From: Pseudanabaena sp. M085S1SP2A07QC
Lineage (GTDB): Bacteria > Cyanobacteriota > Cyanobacteriia > Pseudanabaenales > Pseudanabaenaceae
Length of the DNA: 35,042 bases
NCBI GenBank assembly: GCA_020404895.1
Contig: JADBWK010000172.1
Coordinates: 1-35,042, forward strand
Reading direction: 5' to 3'
Shown: piece by piece, positions 15,071-23,269 of the stretch
Position numbering within the stretch: position 1 is the stretch's first letter
Layout: every line of letters starts with the position of its first letter
The notes under the pieces: generated by a model
What the model was told of the DNA's origin: nothing
Databases searched by the model: none
The model's input: the letters and a program-made list of their open reading frames with translations, nothing else
Translations under genes and position numbers: made by a program

Positions 15071-15166
15071 GAGTCGGACTTACCCCCTTTAAATTCCCCC
15101 TTGCAAAGGGGGAAAACTAGAAGTCTTATTCCCTCCACTTTGCAAGGGGAGGGTTAGGGTGGGATA
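15071..15166. repeat. Dispersed repeat, copy 1 (CCCCTTTGCAAGGGG type)
   Basis: It contains two nested hairpins, CCCCCTTGCAAAGGGGG and CCCTCCACTTTGCAAGGGGAGGG, followed by gttagggtgggat. The same arrangement, reverse-complemented, is at 26498-26583, and copy 1 has about 8 extra bases between the two hairpins. Such C/G-tract repeats are common between genes in many cyanobacteria. Confidence 0.85.
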
Positions 15167-15186
15167 AATTTTAAATAAGAAACCAC

Positions 15187-15217
15187 TTTAGAAAGAGTGC
15201 AAAGTACTCTTTCTAAA
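15187..15217. terminator. Palindrome overlapping the cobO stop
   Basis: Twelve-bp perfect arms, TTTAGAAAGAGT and ACTCTTTCTAAA, flank the loop GCAAAGT. It overlaps the last codons of cobO and is a likely cobO terminator. Confidence 0.7.
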
Positions 15218-15821
15218 ACTCTATTCCTGCTTGAGCTTTGACACCTTGCTCTCTAAAAGGATGTTTGACAAGTTCCATTCTCGTTACTAAGTCAGCAACT
15301 TCAATTAGTTCAGGAGGTGCACCTCGACCAGTGAGAATCACATGGGAATCAGCAGGTTTTTCTTTTAAACCAGTAATCACCGTTTCCACATCAAGATAGC
15401 CGAGTTTGAGAGCAATATTTACTTCATCTAGCAAGACTAGTTTGTATTCAGGATTTCTGATATAGCCAAGCCCCACATCCCAAGCTTCTTTAGTTTTGGC
15501 AATATCGCGATCGCGGTCTTGGGTTTCCCAAGTAAAGCCTTCGCCCAAAGCCTGAAAAACCAGTTGATCTTGCCACATTTCAAATACTTTCTTTTCCGCA
15601 GGTTCCCATGCACCTTTGATAAATTGGACGATCGCTACTTTATATCCATGCCCTAGCGATCGCAATACCATCCCCAAAGCGGCGGTAGTTTTGCCCTTGC
15701 CATCACCAGTATTGACAATAATCAGCCCTTTTTCAAGTTTACGCTCTGCGACTCTCTGATGTTGTAACTCTTGGCGGCGCTGCATCTTGGTGCGATGTTG
15801 TTCGGCGGTAAGTTCAGTCAT
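15213..15821 (-). CDS. cobO: Cob(I)yrinic acid a,c-diamide adenosyltransferase
   Basis: This 202-residue cytosolic enzyme of the CobO/CobA/BtuR type transfers 5'-deoxyadenosine from ATP to cob(I)alamin or corrinoid precursors. It shows a modified P-loop GDGKGKTT (39-46), VAIVQFIKG, LVLLDEVNIALKLGYL (Walker B-like) and VILTGRGAPPELIEVAD. The basic N-terminal tail is typical. It is separated from its neighbours by hairpins on both sides (15187-15217 and 15903-15959), so it is probably monocistronic. No cobalamin riboswitch was recognised in the short upstream gap. Confidence 0.93.
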   Translation of the reverse strand: MTELTAEQHRTKMQRRQELQHQRVAERKLEKGLIIVNTGDGKGKTTAALGMVLRSLGHGYKVAIVQFIKGAWEPAEKKVFEMWQDQLVFQALGEGFTWETQDRDRDIAKTKEAWDVGLGYIRNPEYKLVLLDEVNIALKLGYLDVETVITGLKEKPADSHVILTGRGAPPELIEVADLVTRMELVKHPFREQGVKAQAGIEF

Positions 15822-15902
15822 AAAGGATTCCTGTTAAGCGGCAGTCAAGTATTGAGTTGCTAGAACATTTTATCGCAACCGTCATAATGCTTAGAAAAAA
15901 TT

Positions 15903-15959
15903 AAAACCAAAAAAGTTAGAGTCGGTTGCGAAGCAACCGACTCTAACTTTTTTGGTTTT
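15903..15959. repeat. Perfect palindrome, 27-bp arms, GC-GAA-GC apex
   Basis: The left arm AAAACCAAAAAAGTTAGAGT-CGGTTGC pairs with the right arm at 15933-15959 without a mismatch around GAA. It lies between the divergent starts of cobO and the Ca2+/H+ exchanger, where a terminator is not needed by either gene. This is one of the clearest members of the family. Confidence 0.9.
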
Positions 15960-15996
15960 GTTGGTATATTTAGCCTTGACGCTACAACGGCTGAAT

Positions 15997-17079
15997 ATGT
16001 TTAAGAAAATCTTCTCCTATGGTTTGCTTGCGTTTGTACCGATATCGGTCATCGGTCACTTACTAGGATGGAACTCGACACTGGTGTTTGTGACTTCAGC
16101 GATTGCAATTTTGCCCTTAGCAGGTTGGCTTAGCACCGCAACTGAGGAAATCTCTGTAGTTTTGGGACCCTCTTGGGGCGGTTTGTTAAATGCGACATTT
16201 GGTAACGCGACGGAGCTTATCATTGCGATCGTAGCTCTGAATGCAGGATTTACCAGTGTGGTTAAAGCTAGTATCACGGGTTCAATTATTGGCAACCTGT
16301 TGCTGGTGATGGGTTTGTCCATGTTTTTGGGTGGACTACGTTATAAAGAACAGGAATTTCAGCCAACAATGGCGAGGTTAAATGCTTCGGTCATGAATTT
16401 AGCTGTAATTGCTATTTTGTTACCAACAGCTGCAAATTTTACAACTGCGGGGATTAGTGAAGAAATTTTACAAAAGCTATCGATCTCAGTGGCGATCGTA
16501 CTGATTGTTGTTTATTGTTTAACGCTCCTCTTCTCAATGAAAACCCATGCCTATCTCTATGATGTGGGCAAATCTGAAGCAGATGATGCTGAGGAACTGG
16601 AAGGACATCCACAGGAGATAAATCTTAAATTGTGGATTTCCGTTCTATTGGGAGTAACTTTATTAGTCGCTTTGGAATCAGAGCTTTTAGTGGGAACTTT
16701 AGAAGAGGCAACAGCCCAACTCGGTCTAACAGAACTATTTACTGGGGTAATTCTCTTGCCAATCATCGGTAATGCTGCTGAACATACAACGGCGATTACG
16801 GTAGCAATGAAGAACAAAATGGAACTATCGGTATCGGTTGCCGTGGGTTCGAGTATGCAAATCGCTCTATTTGTTGCACCGTTGCTGGTGATTATTGGTT
16901 GGTTTATGGGTCAACCGATGGATTTAAACTTTAATCCCTTTGAGTTAGTGGCGGTTGCTGTGGCGGTACTGATTGCCAACTCGATTAGTTCTGACGGGCG
17001 ATCGAATTGGCTAGAAGGATCTTTGCTAGTAGCGACATACGCAATTCTAGGCTTTGCATTCTATTTTCAACCAGTCTAA
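15997..17079 (+). CDS. cax: Ca2+/H+ antiporter (CAX family)
   Basis: From ATG 15997 (MFKKIFSYGLLAF) this is 360 residues with about 11 membrane helices. The upstream ATG at 15952 falls inside a palindrome and is rejected. The two inverted alpha-repeats carry the signature GNATELIIAIVAL and GNAAEHTTAITVA, and the central acidic loop (DVGKSEADDAEELEG) separates the halves, as in CAX/ChaA exchangers. The protein exports Ca2+ (or other divalent cations) using the proton gradient; in cyanobacteria such exchangers have been linked to salt tolerance at alkaline pH. Its stop codon is the first base of the bidirectional hairpin 17079-17109. Confidence 0.92.
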   Translation: MFKKIFSYGLLAFVPISVIGHLLGWNSTLVFVTSAIAILPLAGWLSTATEEISVVLGPSWGGLLNATFGNATELIIAIVALNAGFTSVVKASITGSIIGNLLLVMGLSMFLGGLRYKEQEFQPTMARLNASVMNLAVIAILLPTAANFTTAGISEEILQKLSISVAIVLIVVYCLTLLFSMKTHAYLYDVGKSEADDAEELEGHPQEINLKLWISVLLGVTLLVALESELLVGTLEEATAQLGLTELFTGVILLPIIGNAAEHTTAITVAMKNKMELSVSVAVGSSMQIALFVAPLLVIIGWFMGQPMDLNFNPFELVAVAVAVLIANSISSDGRSNWLEGSLLVATYAILGFAFYFQPV

Positions 17080-17109
17080 GCAAAAGCGGCGCAATGCGCC
17101 GCTTTTGCT
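17079..17109. terminator. Bidirectional terminator shared by two convergent genes
   Basis: The 15-bp perfect arms AGCAAAAGCGGCGCA and TGCGCCGCTTTTGCT surround a single A. The left end is inside the cax stop codon, and the right end is inside the stop codon of the HNH gene. With A-rich and T-rich ends it can serve both transcripts. Confidence 0.8.
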
Positions 17110-17359
17110 AATCACTATACAATCTCCGAAAGCGTGGATCAAGTTTGGAGCTTTTCTCTCGGTTACATTTTGCACAAAGAGTTTGAAGGTTACTCAAGTC
17201 ATTAGCTCCACCTTGCGCGAGGGGAATAATGTGATCGACTTGTAAGTTTTTAGCAGTAAAGTCAATTTTGTGACAGCTTTGACATTGATAATTGTTCCTC
17301 TCAAAAGTTTTTTCCCTAACCTCAATGGGGATTTTGATACGTGGTATTTTATCAGTCAT
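17108..17359 (-). CDS. Small HNH endonuclease
   Basis: This 83-residue protein is essentially one HNH domain: a structural zinc site formed by CQSC (26-29) and CAKC (62-65), the catalytic VDHIIPLAQGG (His43 after Asp42), and the N-terminal Asn of DLSNLQ. Free-standing HNH proteins of this size occur widely in cyanobacteria and may act in DNA repair, restriction or mobile elements. It lies 30 bp downstream of the methyltransferase-like gene on the same strand and may be co-transcribed with it. Confidence 0.85.
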   Translation of the reverse strand: MTDKIPRIKIPIEVREKTFERNNYQCQSCHKIDFTAKNLQVDHIIPLAQGGANDLSNLQTLCAKCNREKSSKLDPRFRRLYSD

Positions 17360-17389
17360 AGAAATATTGAAATTAGTGAGGTAGACAAT

Positions 17390-18700
17390 TTAAAGCTGAG
17401 CTAAAATAATATAATCATCTAAAATATAATTACCATCAAATTTCAAATCAAACAAGTTTTTTCTTATTGGAGAAATATATTTTTGAAGCGGTAAGTTGTC
17501 TTTAGCAAATTGATTAAGATTAACATTCATTTTTCCCCTTTGAGCAGTAGAATCTACACGCTTATACCAAACTAACTTTAGAGAAAATGAGTCAATAAAA
17601 TCTTGAATGATTTCAAACTCGATTTCTTTTATTTTTCTCTTCTCATCAAACAGAGAAAATAATTTACTAGCTTGAATAATTAGGACAACATAGCCATCCT
17701 TAGCCAGATGCTTTTGAAAAATATCTGCATAGATTTGTGAGGAAGTAGCTCGTCGGTCAGCATTCCAGAAGAAACAATGACAGATAACAATAAAGTCAAA
17801 AAAACCTACAGGTAAATCGTCAGTTTTTTGTTTGTAATAATCAAACAAGTTAGAACTATCCAATCTCCAAAAAGTATTACTGGATGGATGATTACCTGAA
17901 ATGTATTCTTGCCAAAACTCTAATCCAGTTTTTAAAAATAAATCTTGTTGCTCCAATGCATGATAATTAATATGCATAGAAGTTTCTAAGCCATTCTTAT
18001 AAAGACGTTCAATTAAGCCAGCTAGTCCATACAACATCGTTCCATGTCCTGCGGCAACATCTAAAATCTTTAAGTTGTTTTTTAGCTTGCCAGAACGATA
18101 AATTAAAAACCATGCAAGATAACTACAATAAACATTATCTGGGAAATATTCTAGTAAATATATATACTCAATTAATGGACAACTGTAATCAGGATCTTTA
18201 CCTGATTTAACTTTTTTTAATTCTTGATAGGCTAATCTAATTTCATCTTGATGATAGCAACTAAGCTTTCTATTTAGATAATCAGCTAACTTGGACTCCA
18301 GACTATCAAAAACTTCATCGTCAATTCCCATAAATTGTAAAAATTCATTGTCTCCTTGTTGTGGGAGTTTAAATTTTGTTGTATTACAAATAAATTTAAC
18401 AATCTCAGAATTAACTTCAATCGAGTCATTTGCTAACTTTGTTGTAACAGGTAGAGCAACTAAATTTTGACTCTCATGGATTTCTGATACTCGCTTGCGT
18501 AAGCCTAGAGTCTCTTTTTTATAAATATCTAAACTGGAAATCAGTCTTTGATTTTCCAGATATAGAGATTCTAGAATAGAAAGATTAGCATCAGATTTTT
18601 GGATTTCCTGAAATATTTTTTCGGCAAGCTTAAACTTTTTCCCCTTTAAAGCAGATGAAAACTGGTAAGAACGCCACCAATTTTTAAACAAATTAATCAT
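17390..18700 (-). CDS. Class I SAM-dependent methyltransferase-like protein
   Basis: This 436-residue protein has an N-terminal helical region (about 10-75, coiled-coil-like: ILESLYLENQRLISSLDIYK), a middle helical part and a Rossmann-fold methyltransferase domain from about 205. That domain shows motif I LKILDVAAGHGTML (210-223), a motif II-like acidic end NYHALEQQD, and the motif IV region FDFIVICHCFFWNADRR. I do not know its substrate. The gene is visibly more A/T-rich than its neighbours, suggesting transfer. Its ATG overlaps the radical-SAM gene's TAA (TAATG), a translational coupling that points to joint function. Confidence 0.65.
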   Translation of the reverse strand: MINLFKNWWRSYQFSSALKGKKFKLAEKIFQEIQKSDANLSILESLYLENQRLISSLDIYKKETLGLRKRVSEIHESQNLVALPVTTKLANDSIEVNSEIVKFICNTTKFKLPQQGDNEFLQFMGIDDEVFDSLESKLADYLNRKLSCYHQDEIRLAYQELKKVKSGKDPDYSCPLIEYIYLLEYFPDNVYCSYLAWFLIYRSGKLKNNLKILDVAAGHGTMLYGLAGLIERLYKNGLETSMHINYHALEQQDLFLKTGLEFWQEYISGNHPSSNTFWRLDSSNLFDYYKQKTDDLPVGFFDFIVICHCFFWNADRRATSSQIYADIFQKHLAKDGYVVLIIQASKLFSLFDEKRKIKEIEFEIIQDFIDSFSLKLVWYKRVDSTAQRGKMNVNLNQFAKDNLPLQKYISPIRKNLFDLKFDGNYILDDYIILAQL

Positions 18701-19557
18701 TAGTCATACCCAAATCCGTTTTTTCCTTCCCTTATATCTATATTAGGCGAAAAGTTAACCAAATCACACAATTCTTTCTTGAATATCTCATATTGTTCTG
18801 CTTCATTGTCATACCACCAAGCATATTTAGATTGCAAAGTGATCGCTTCTTCACGGGTACTAGCGACTAATGACTTCTTTTGGTTAGCATGAAAAGATTG
18901 AATAACAATTCTTTCGGCGATCGCTAATTTTTGTAAAAAGGCTTTCTTATCTTCAGGTAGTGTGGGTAAAAGTGGGGTGATTGTAACTGAATATTTGGCA
19001 CTAGAAAGACTATGTTGAAGCTTACCAAGCGCTTGTAATCTGGCAATAATACTCGGTGACTTTGGTTCAAAGTCTTTTCTTACCGATTCGCTACCTGTAG
19101 GAATACTAATATTAATTCGTAGGTATTGCAGCTTTTGCAAAATATCAATGTCTCGGACAATCATCGGACTACGGGTCTGAATTACCAGTATTGGCTGAAA
19201 TTTGGTCATCACCTCTAAAAGTTGCCGCGTCAGTTTTTGCTTTGACTCAATCGCTTGATATGGGTCAGTAACGCTACTCATATAAATACGAGGCGGAGTA
19301 TCTGGGTGTTTTCTTTTCCACCGAGCTAACTCTAATTCAAGTAATTCAACAGCATTTTGTTTGATGATTACCCAGTCACCCCATTCCTTCCTAAGCTTTT
19401 GATTTGGGCTAAAGGCTGCTGCATAGCAATAACTACAACCATATTGACAGCCTTGATAGGGGTTTAGAGTAAAGTCGTAAGCATTGATAAATCCGCTTGC
19501 CTTGGTAAGCAAAGATTTCGCATCTTTAGTGTAAATTGCAGCTTTTCCGAATAGCAT
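18700..19557 (-). CDS. SPL-family radical SAM protein
   Basis: This 285-residue protein has the radical-SAM cluster motif GCQYGCSYCYA (Cys37, Cys41, Cys44) in the CxxxCxxC spacing. The preceding NAYDFTLNPYQ and the later IYMSSVTDPYQ, VIQTRSPMIVRD and ISIPTGSE are typical of SplB-like (spore photoproduct lyase-related) enzymes of the Rv2578c type. The Cys residues bind a [4Fe-4S] cluster that cleaves S-adenosylmethionine. Whether it repairs DNA or modifies another substrate is not known for this branch. It lies 14 bp downstream of ribD and overlaps the downstream methyltransferase gene by one base. Confidence 0.83.
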   Translation of the reverse strand: MLFGKAAIYTKDAKSLLTKASGFINAYDFTLNPYQGCQYGCSYCYAAAFSPNQKLRKEWGDWVIIKQNAVELLELELARWKRKHPDTPPRIYMSSVTDPYQAIESKQKLTRQLLEVMTKFQPILVIQTRSPMIVRDIDILQKLQYLRINISIPTGSESVRKDFEPKSPSIIARLQALGKLQHSLSSAKYSVTITPLLPTLPEDKKAFLQKLAIAERIVIQSFHANQKKSLVASTREEAITLQSKYAWWYDNEAEQYEIFKKELCDLVNFSPNIDIREGKNGFGYD

Positions 19558-19571
19558 AGTTGCCTATCACA

Positions 19572-20687
19572 TTAGTTTAGATAGCCAGTAATTAAGAAGT
19601 CTCTACCAATTTTTTGAAACTGCGATCGCTCTAGACTCATCGCATCAGTCATCATCATTAATCCTAGATCATCTATAGGACTAGGAGCCGTAAATCCCCC
19701 GATCAACTTAGGCGCAATAAAAGCATAAACTTTTTGTACCATCTTAGCCTTAATTGCGGCTGCACCTAATCGCCCGCCACATTCCCATAAAACTGTATTG
19801 CAGCCACGCTTACCCAATTCTTGCATCACGAATTTAGGAGATATGTCATCTAATTCGAGAACCTCAACTTGGCGATCGCGTAGCTTTTGCTTAAGTTGAA
19901 GATTGACATCAGGTAGAGTGATTACCAAAGTTTTTTCGGTGTCTGTAACTTTCCATAAATTCGCTTCATCAGGCAGATCACAGCTTTGAGTTACTACTAC
20001 TCGCAAAGGAGAATGCACACTCAAACCATGGGTATTTAAGTGGGGATTATCGAGTCTAACCGTGTTGCCACCTGTAATAATTGCATCACATCCCACTCTC
20101 AAGTCATGCACTAAATGCCGCGCTTCTGCACCAGTAATCCAATAGCTATGTCCTGAAGTCGTCGCGATTTTGCCATCAAGAGTCATCGCATATTTAAAAA
20201 TGCCAAAGGGCAAATTCGTTTTCATGCGATGGAAGAATGCTTCATTTAGTTCTTGACATTGCTGTTCTAAAACGCCTGTAGTTACATTTACTCCTGCCGC
20301 AAGCAAGCGATCGCGACCAGTCCCAGATACTTGTGGATTAGCATCGATCGCACCAATGACAACCTCACCAATTCCTGCTTTGATAATAGCTTCCGAACAA
20401 GGCGGCGTGCGTCCGTAATGATTGCAAGGTTCTAGGTTGACGTATAAAGTAGCATCTCGCAGATCCTCACCTGTTTGTTGTGCAGCACGAATTGCGAATA
20501 TCTCTGCATGAGGTTCCCCAGCTTTAGGATGAAAGCCTTCGCCTAATATCTGTCTATTTTTCACAATTACACTTCCCACCATTGGGTTTGGGGCAGTTTG
20601 CCCTCTCGCTTTTTGAGCCAAATCAATACAGCGTTGCATCCAGCGATCGTGATGTGTTGCTGATTCTTTATCTACTTTTTCTAGCAT
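19572..20687 (-). CDS. ribD: Bifunctional diaminohydroxyphosphoribosylaminopyrimidine deaminase / reductase
   Basis: This 371-residue riboflavin-biosynthesis enzyme has an N-terminal cytidine-deaminase-like domain with the zinc and catalytic motifs PHAE (His60, Glu62) and PCNHYGRTPPC (Cys88, Cys97). The C-terminal NADPH-dependent reductase domain includes MKTNLPFGIFKYAMTLDGKI, WITGAEARHLVH, DAIITGGNTVRLDNPHLN and LWECGGRLGAAAI. Both active sites look intact and the length is normal. No FMN riboswitch is visible upstream; the space to leuA is short and filled by a palindrome. Confidence 0.95.
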   Translation of the reverse strand: MLEKVDKESATHHDRWMQRCIDLAQKARGQTAPNPMVGSVIVKNRQILGEGFHPKAGEPHAEIFAIRAAQQTGEDLRDATLYVNLEPCNHYGRTPPCSEAIIKAGIGEVVIGAIDANPQVSGTGRDRLLAAGVNVTTGVLEQQCQELNEAFFHRMKTNLPFGIFKYAMTLDGKIATTSGHSYWITGAEARHLVHDLRVGCDAIITGGNTVRLDNPHLNTHGLSVHSPLRVVVTQSCDLPDEANLWKVTDTEKTLVITLPDVNLQLKQKLRDRQVEVLELDDISPKFVMQELGKRGCNTVLWECGGRLGAAAIKAKMVQKVYAFIAPKLIGGFTAPSPIDDLGLMMMTDAMSLERSQFQKIGRDFLITGYLN

Positions 20688-20695
20688 TTAGGATA

Positions 20696-20805
20696 GAATT
20701 CACAGCGCTTTACGCTGACATAAAAAACAAAGAAATTTTTGAAAGTGAGGCAAAGCGTCACTTTCAAAAATTTCTTTTTGTAAATTGTGATGGAATTCAC
20801 TTTAC
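20696..20805. repeat. Palindrome between leuA and ribD with flanking direct repeats
   Basis: The core at 20729-20777 has 20-bp perfect arms, AAGAAATTTTTGAAAGTGA and its complement plus one outer pair, around GGCAAAGCG. On the left is GAATTCAC then TTTAC (20696-20713, split by AGCGC), and on the right GAATTCACTTTAC (20793-20805). This imperfect direct repeat could be a target duplication. A small extra hairpin CAGCGctttaCGCTG lies at 20703-20717. It is placed to terminate leuA. Confidence 0.7.
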
Positions 20806-22451
20806 AAAGCAGCTTCTTTTTTTAGCTTGTCGCGATCGCTAATTTTCGTAGTTGGAGACTGAAGCGCAAAGTAGAGCTTATTTAAAGCACTGAGATAGGC
20901 TCTTGCTGAAGCAACGATGATATCAGTATTTGCTGAATGTCCAGAGAGAGTCCCAACATCAGGATGTTTAAGACGAATGGTGACTTCGCCGAGAGCATCG
21001 ATACCTGCGGTAACTGACTGCACTGAGTACTCGATCAATTGATTTGGGACATTTACAATGCGATTAATCACTTTGTAAATTGCATCAACGGGGCCAGTCC
21101 CCACCGAAGCATCAGTAATTTCAGCACCATCGGGCATGATGATCGTGACTGTCGCCGTGGGAATGGCACGATCGCCGCAGCTTACTTGGACATGATCGAG
21201 CTTGAAAGCTTCGGGTGCATGACGAATTTCATCGTTCACGATCGCTTCTAAGTCGCGATCGCTAATTTCTCGCTTTTTATCAGCAAGTTCCTTAAACCGC
21301 ACAAAGGCCGCATTAAGTTCTTGTTCTGAAAGCTCAAAACCAAGCTCTTTAAGGCGAGAACTTAAGGCATTGCGTCCTGAGAGCTTACCAAGCACGATCA
21401 AATTATCGGTTAAACCAATGGACTGAGCATCCATGATTTCGTAGGTGAGGCGATTTTTCAATACGCCGTCTTGATGGATACCTGACTCATGGGCAAAGGC
21501 ATTTGCGCCGACGATCGCTTTATTGGGCTGCACCAACATACCCGTAAGATTGGACACAAGGCGAGAAGTTTTGTAAATCTGCTTTGTGTCAATATTGCAG
21601 AGTGGCGCAGTTGATTCCGCAGGACGACCGAGGAAACTATTGAAATAGGCGCGGCGCACATGCAAAGCCATCACCAATTCTTCGAGGGCGGCATTGCCTG
21701 CGCGTTCACCGATGCCGTTAATCGTGCATTCCATTTGACGAGCCCCATTTTTGGCAGCTTCAAGGAAGTTCGCCACAGCCAAGCCAAGATCATTGTGACC
21801 ATGTACCGAAATAATCGCGCGATCAATATTTGCCACATTTTCTTTGATCCCTTTGATTAAGGCTCCAAATTCAGAAGGAGTCAAATAGCCGACTGTATCG
21901 GGAATATTGACAGTGTTTGCACCCGCCGAGATCGCAGCCTCTAATACTTGGTAGAGAAACTCAGGATCAGAGCGCCCTGCGTCCTCAGGTGAAAACTCGA
22001 CGTCGGCAACTTTTGATTTGGCATAGGCAACCATCTCTGGCACGATCGCCAAAACTTCAGCACGAGTCTTCCGAAGCTTATATTCCAAGTGAATGTCAGA
22101 GGTAGCAAGAAACGTGTGAATTCTCCCCTTAGCCGCAGGTTTAACCGCTTCGGCAGCAGCTTCAATGTCACCTCTAGTAGCCCTTGCTAAACCACAGATC
22201 GTGGGGCCATTCTCTGTGCCAACGAGCTTAGCAATTTCTTGGACAGCATGGAAATCTCCTTTGCTGGCAAAGGGGAAACCCGCTTCTATAATGTCTACAC
22301 CAAGTCGAGCCAGTTGCTGCGCGATTAGCAATTTTTGCTCCACGTTCAGAGTTGCGCCTGGGGACTGTTCGCCATCGCGCAATGTGGTATCAAAAAAGAT
22401 AATGCGATCCTGAGCAACGTTAGACTCTTGAGGTGTTACTGATGTAGACAT
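20802..22451 (-). CDS. leuA: 2-isopropylmalate synthase
   Basis: This 549-residue enzyme catalyses condensation of acetyl-CoA with 2-oxoisovalerate, the first committed step of leucine synthesis. The catalytic TIM barrel carries [14 protein letters not shown] (Arg25, Asp26, Glu28) and the metal site HGHND (His217, His219), with [11 protein letters not shown] and the linker motif [13 protein letters not shown]. The C-terminal LeuA regulatory domain (about 410-530), which in homologues confers leucine feedback inhibition, is complete. Length is normal for the long bacterial form. Confidence 0.95.
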   Translation of the reverse strand: MSTSVTPQESNVAQDRIIFFDTTLRDGEQSPGATLNVEQKLLIAQQLARLGVDIIEAGFPFASKGDFHAVQEIAKLVGTENGPTICGLARATRGDIEAAAEAVKPAAKGRIHTFLATSDIHLEYKLRKTRAEVLAIVPEMVAYAKSKVADVEFSPEDAGRSDPEFLYQVLEAAISAGANTVNIPDTVGYLTPSEFGALIKGIKENVANIDRAIISVHGHNDLGLAVANFLEAAKNGARQMECTINGIGERAGNAALEELVMALHVRRAYFNSFLGRPAESTAPLCNIDTKQIYKTSRLVSNLTGMLVQPNKAIVGANAFAHESGIHQDGVLKNRLTYEIMDAQSIGLTDNLIVLGKLSGRNALSSRLKELGFELSEQELNAAFVRFKELADKKREISDRDLEAIVNDEIRHAPEAFKLDHVQVSCGDRAIPTATVTIIMPDGAEITDASVGTGPVDAIYKVINRIVNVPNQLIEYSVQSVTAGIDALGEVTIRLKHPDVGTLSGHSANTDIIVASARAYLSALNKLYFALQSPTTKISDRDKLKKEAAL

Positions 22452-22863
22452 AATGCGTTATTTCATGAATATATATTGTGAAAGCGTAATGATGAAATTA
22501 AGCTAAACTCTCTGGCAACTAGTTTGTTGAACTACTGTGATCGCCTTAGAATTACACTAGTGCAATCTTAGCCTTTTTCTTTGAAAATGGTAAGCCGAGC
22601 TTATACCTACTATCATAAAAGTCAAAAAAACCAAAAGCCCAAAGCTAAAGACAATACTAAGTATTGCCTTTAGCTTTGGACTTTTGGTTTGCTATTTAAT
22701 ATACTCCGCAATAATTACAAGACAAGACAATACATCACGTCACGATTTCCTATCAATTTTAATTATTGTTTCAACCTCTAAGGGTATTCATCATTTTTTG
22801 TTAAATTTGATACAGTAAAAATAAATTAATTATGTAGTCGGCAAGACGAAGGCGTAAATAAGT
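22452..22863. other. 412-bp intergenic region upstream of leuA
   Basis: This divergent region must contain the promoters of leuA and of the small downstream gene. The only clear structure is the palindrome 22628-22690. No leader peptide rich in leucine codons and no riboswitch were recognised. The remainder is AT-rich and featureless to the eye. Confidence 0.5.
22628..22690. repeat. Near-perfect palindrome, 31-bp arms
   Basis: The arms run from AAACCAAAAGCCCAAAGC to the centre at 22659 and back, with two mismatches. It is the longest-armed member of the family in this window. Because it lies between two divergent genes it cannot be a terminator for either. Confidence 0.85.
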
Positions 22864-23067
22864 ATGTTTGGCAAAATCAGAGAAGCACGTTTTCAAGAAG
22901 GTCGTCAAGATCGTGATAGGGGCATACTACCGCGCAAGAAAAATTCTGATTATCTTGAGGGATATCTAAAGGATAGACCTAGTGGTTTAGATACAGTTAT
23001 GCAATATTTCCCAACGGTGGAGGATTATATGCGATGGAAGATAAATCACATAAAATCATCATTCTAG
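22864..23067 (+). CDS. Small basic protein of unknown function (67 aa)
   Basis: This 67-residue protein reads MFGKIREARFQEGRQDRDRG, then PRKKNSDYLEGYL and a C-terminal FPTVEDYMRWKINHIKSSF. The pattern of an ARFQEGRQDRDRG helix followed by YLEGY loosely recalls ribosome-modulation-factor-like small proteins, but the match is too weak for a name. It has no signal peptide or membrane helix. It stands alone between two large palindromes (22628-22690 and 23094-23144). Composition and a clean start at ATG support a real gene. Confidence 0.5.
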   Translation: MFGKIREARFQEGRQDRDRGILPRKKNSDYLEGYLKDRPSGLDTVMQYFPTVEDYMRWKINHIKSSF

Positions 23068-23093
23068 TGCTTTTTCATGACATGAATTTTCAC

Positions 23094-23144
23094 CAATCAG
23101 CACCAAGAAGATAGTCGGCACGACTATCTTCTTGGTGCTGATTG
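23094..23144. terminator. Perfect palindrome, 24-bp arms
   Basis: The arms CAATCAGCACCAAGAAGATA-GTCG and their complement flank GCA. It lies 26 bp after the stop of the 67-residue gene and is its probable terminator. Its outer AATCAG is shared with the palindrome at 31209-31243. Confidence 0.8.
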
Positions 23145-23223
23145 CAGTTCATATTTCCCTTGTTAACGGAGAACGTTCTAAACTAGCAGAACTTGCTGTA
23201 GCTTTACTTTAGTCAGAAAGCAA

Positions 23224-23266
23224 TAATTTTTTTAAAGCATCTCTTTGAGATACTTTAAAAAAATTA
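23224..23266. repeat. A/T-rich palindrome directly before a start codon
   Basis: Its arms are about 20 bp (TTAATTTTTTTAAAG.. and ..CTTTAAAAAAATTAA ends, inner ATCTC/GAGAT, one mismatch) around TTT. It ends 3 bp before the first possible ATG of the 755-residue gene, so it would form part of that gene's leader. Confidence 0.7.
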
Positions 23267-23269
23267 AAT

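Noticed and set aside
15952-15996. ATG at 15952 as the start of the Ca2+/H+ exchanger
   Set aside because: It lies inside the perfect palindrome 15903-15959, and its 15 residues do not match the family. MFKKIFSYGLLAF at 15997 is the natural start.
22452-22863. Leucine attenuator or T-box upstream of leuA
   Set aside because: There is no leader frame with leucine codons and no T-box motif, and the palindrome present belongs to the general family.
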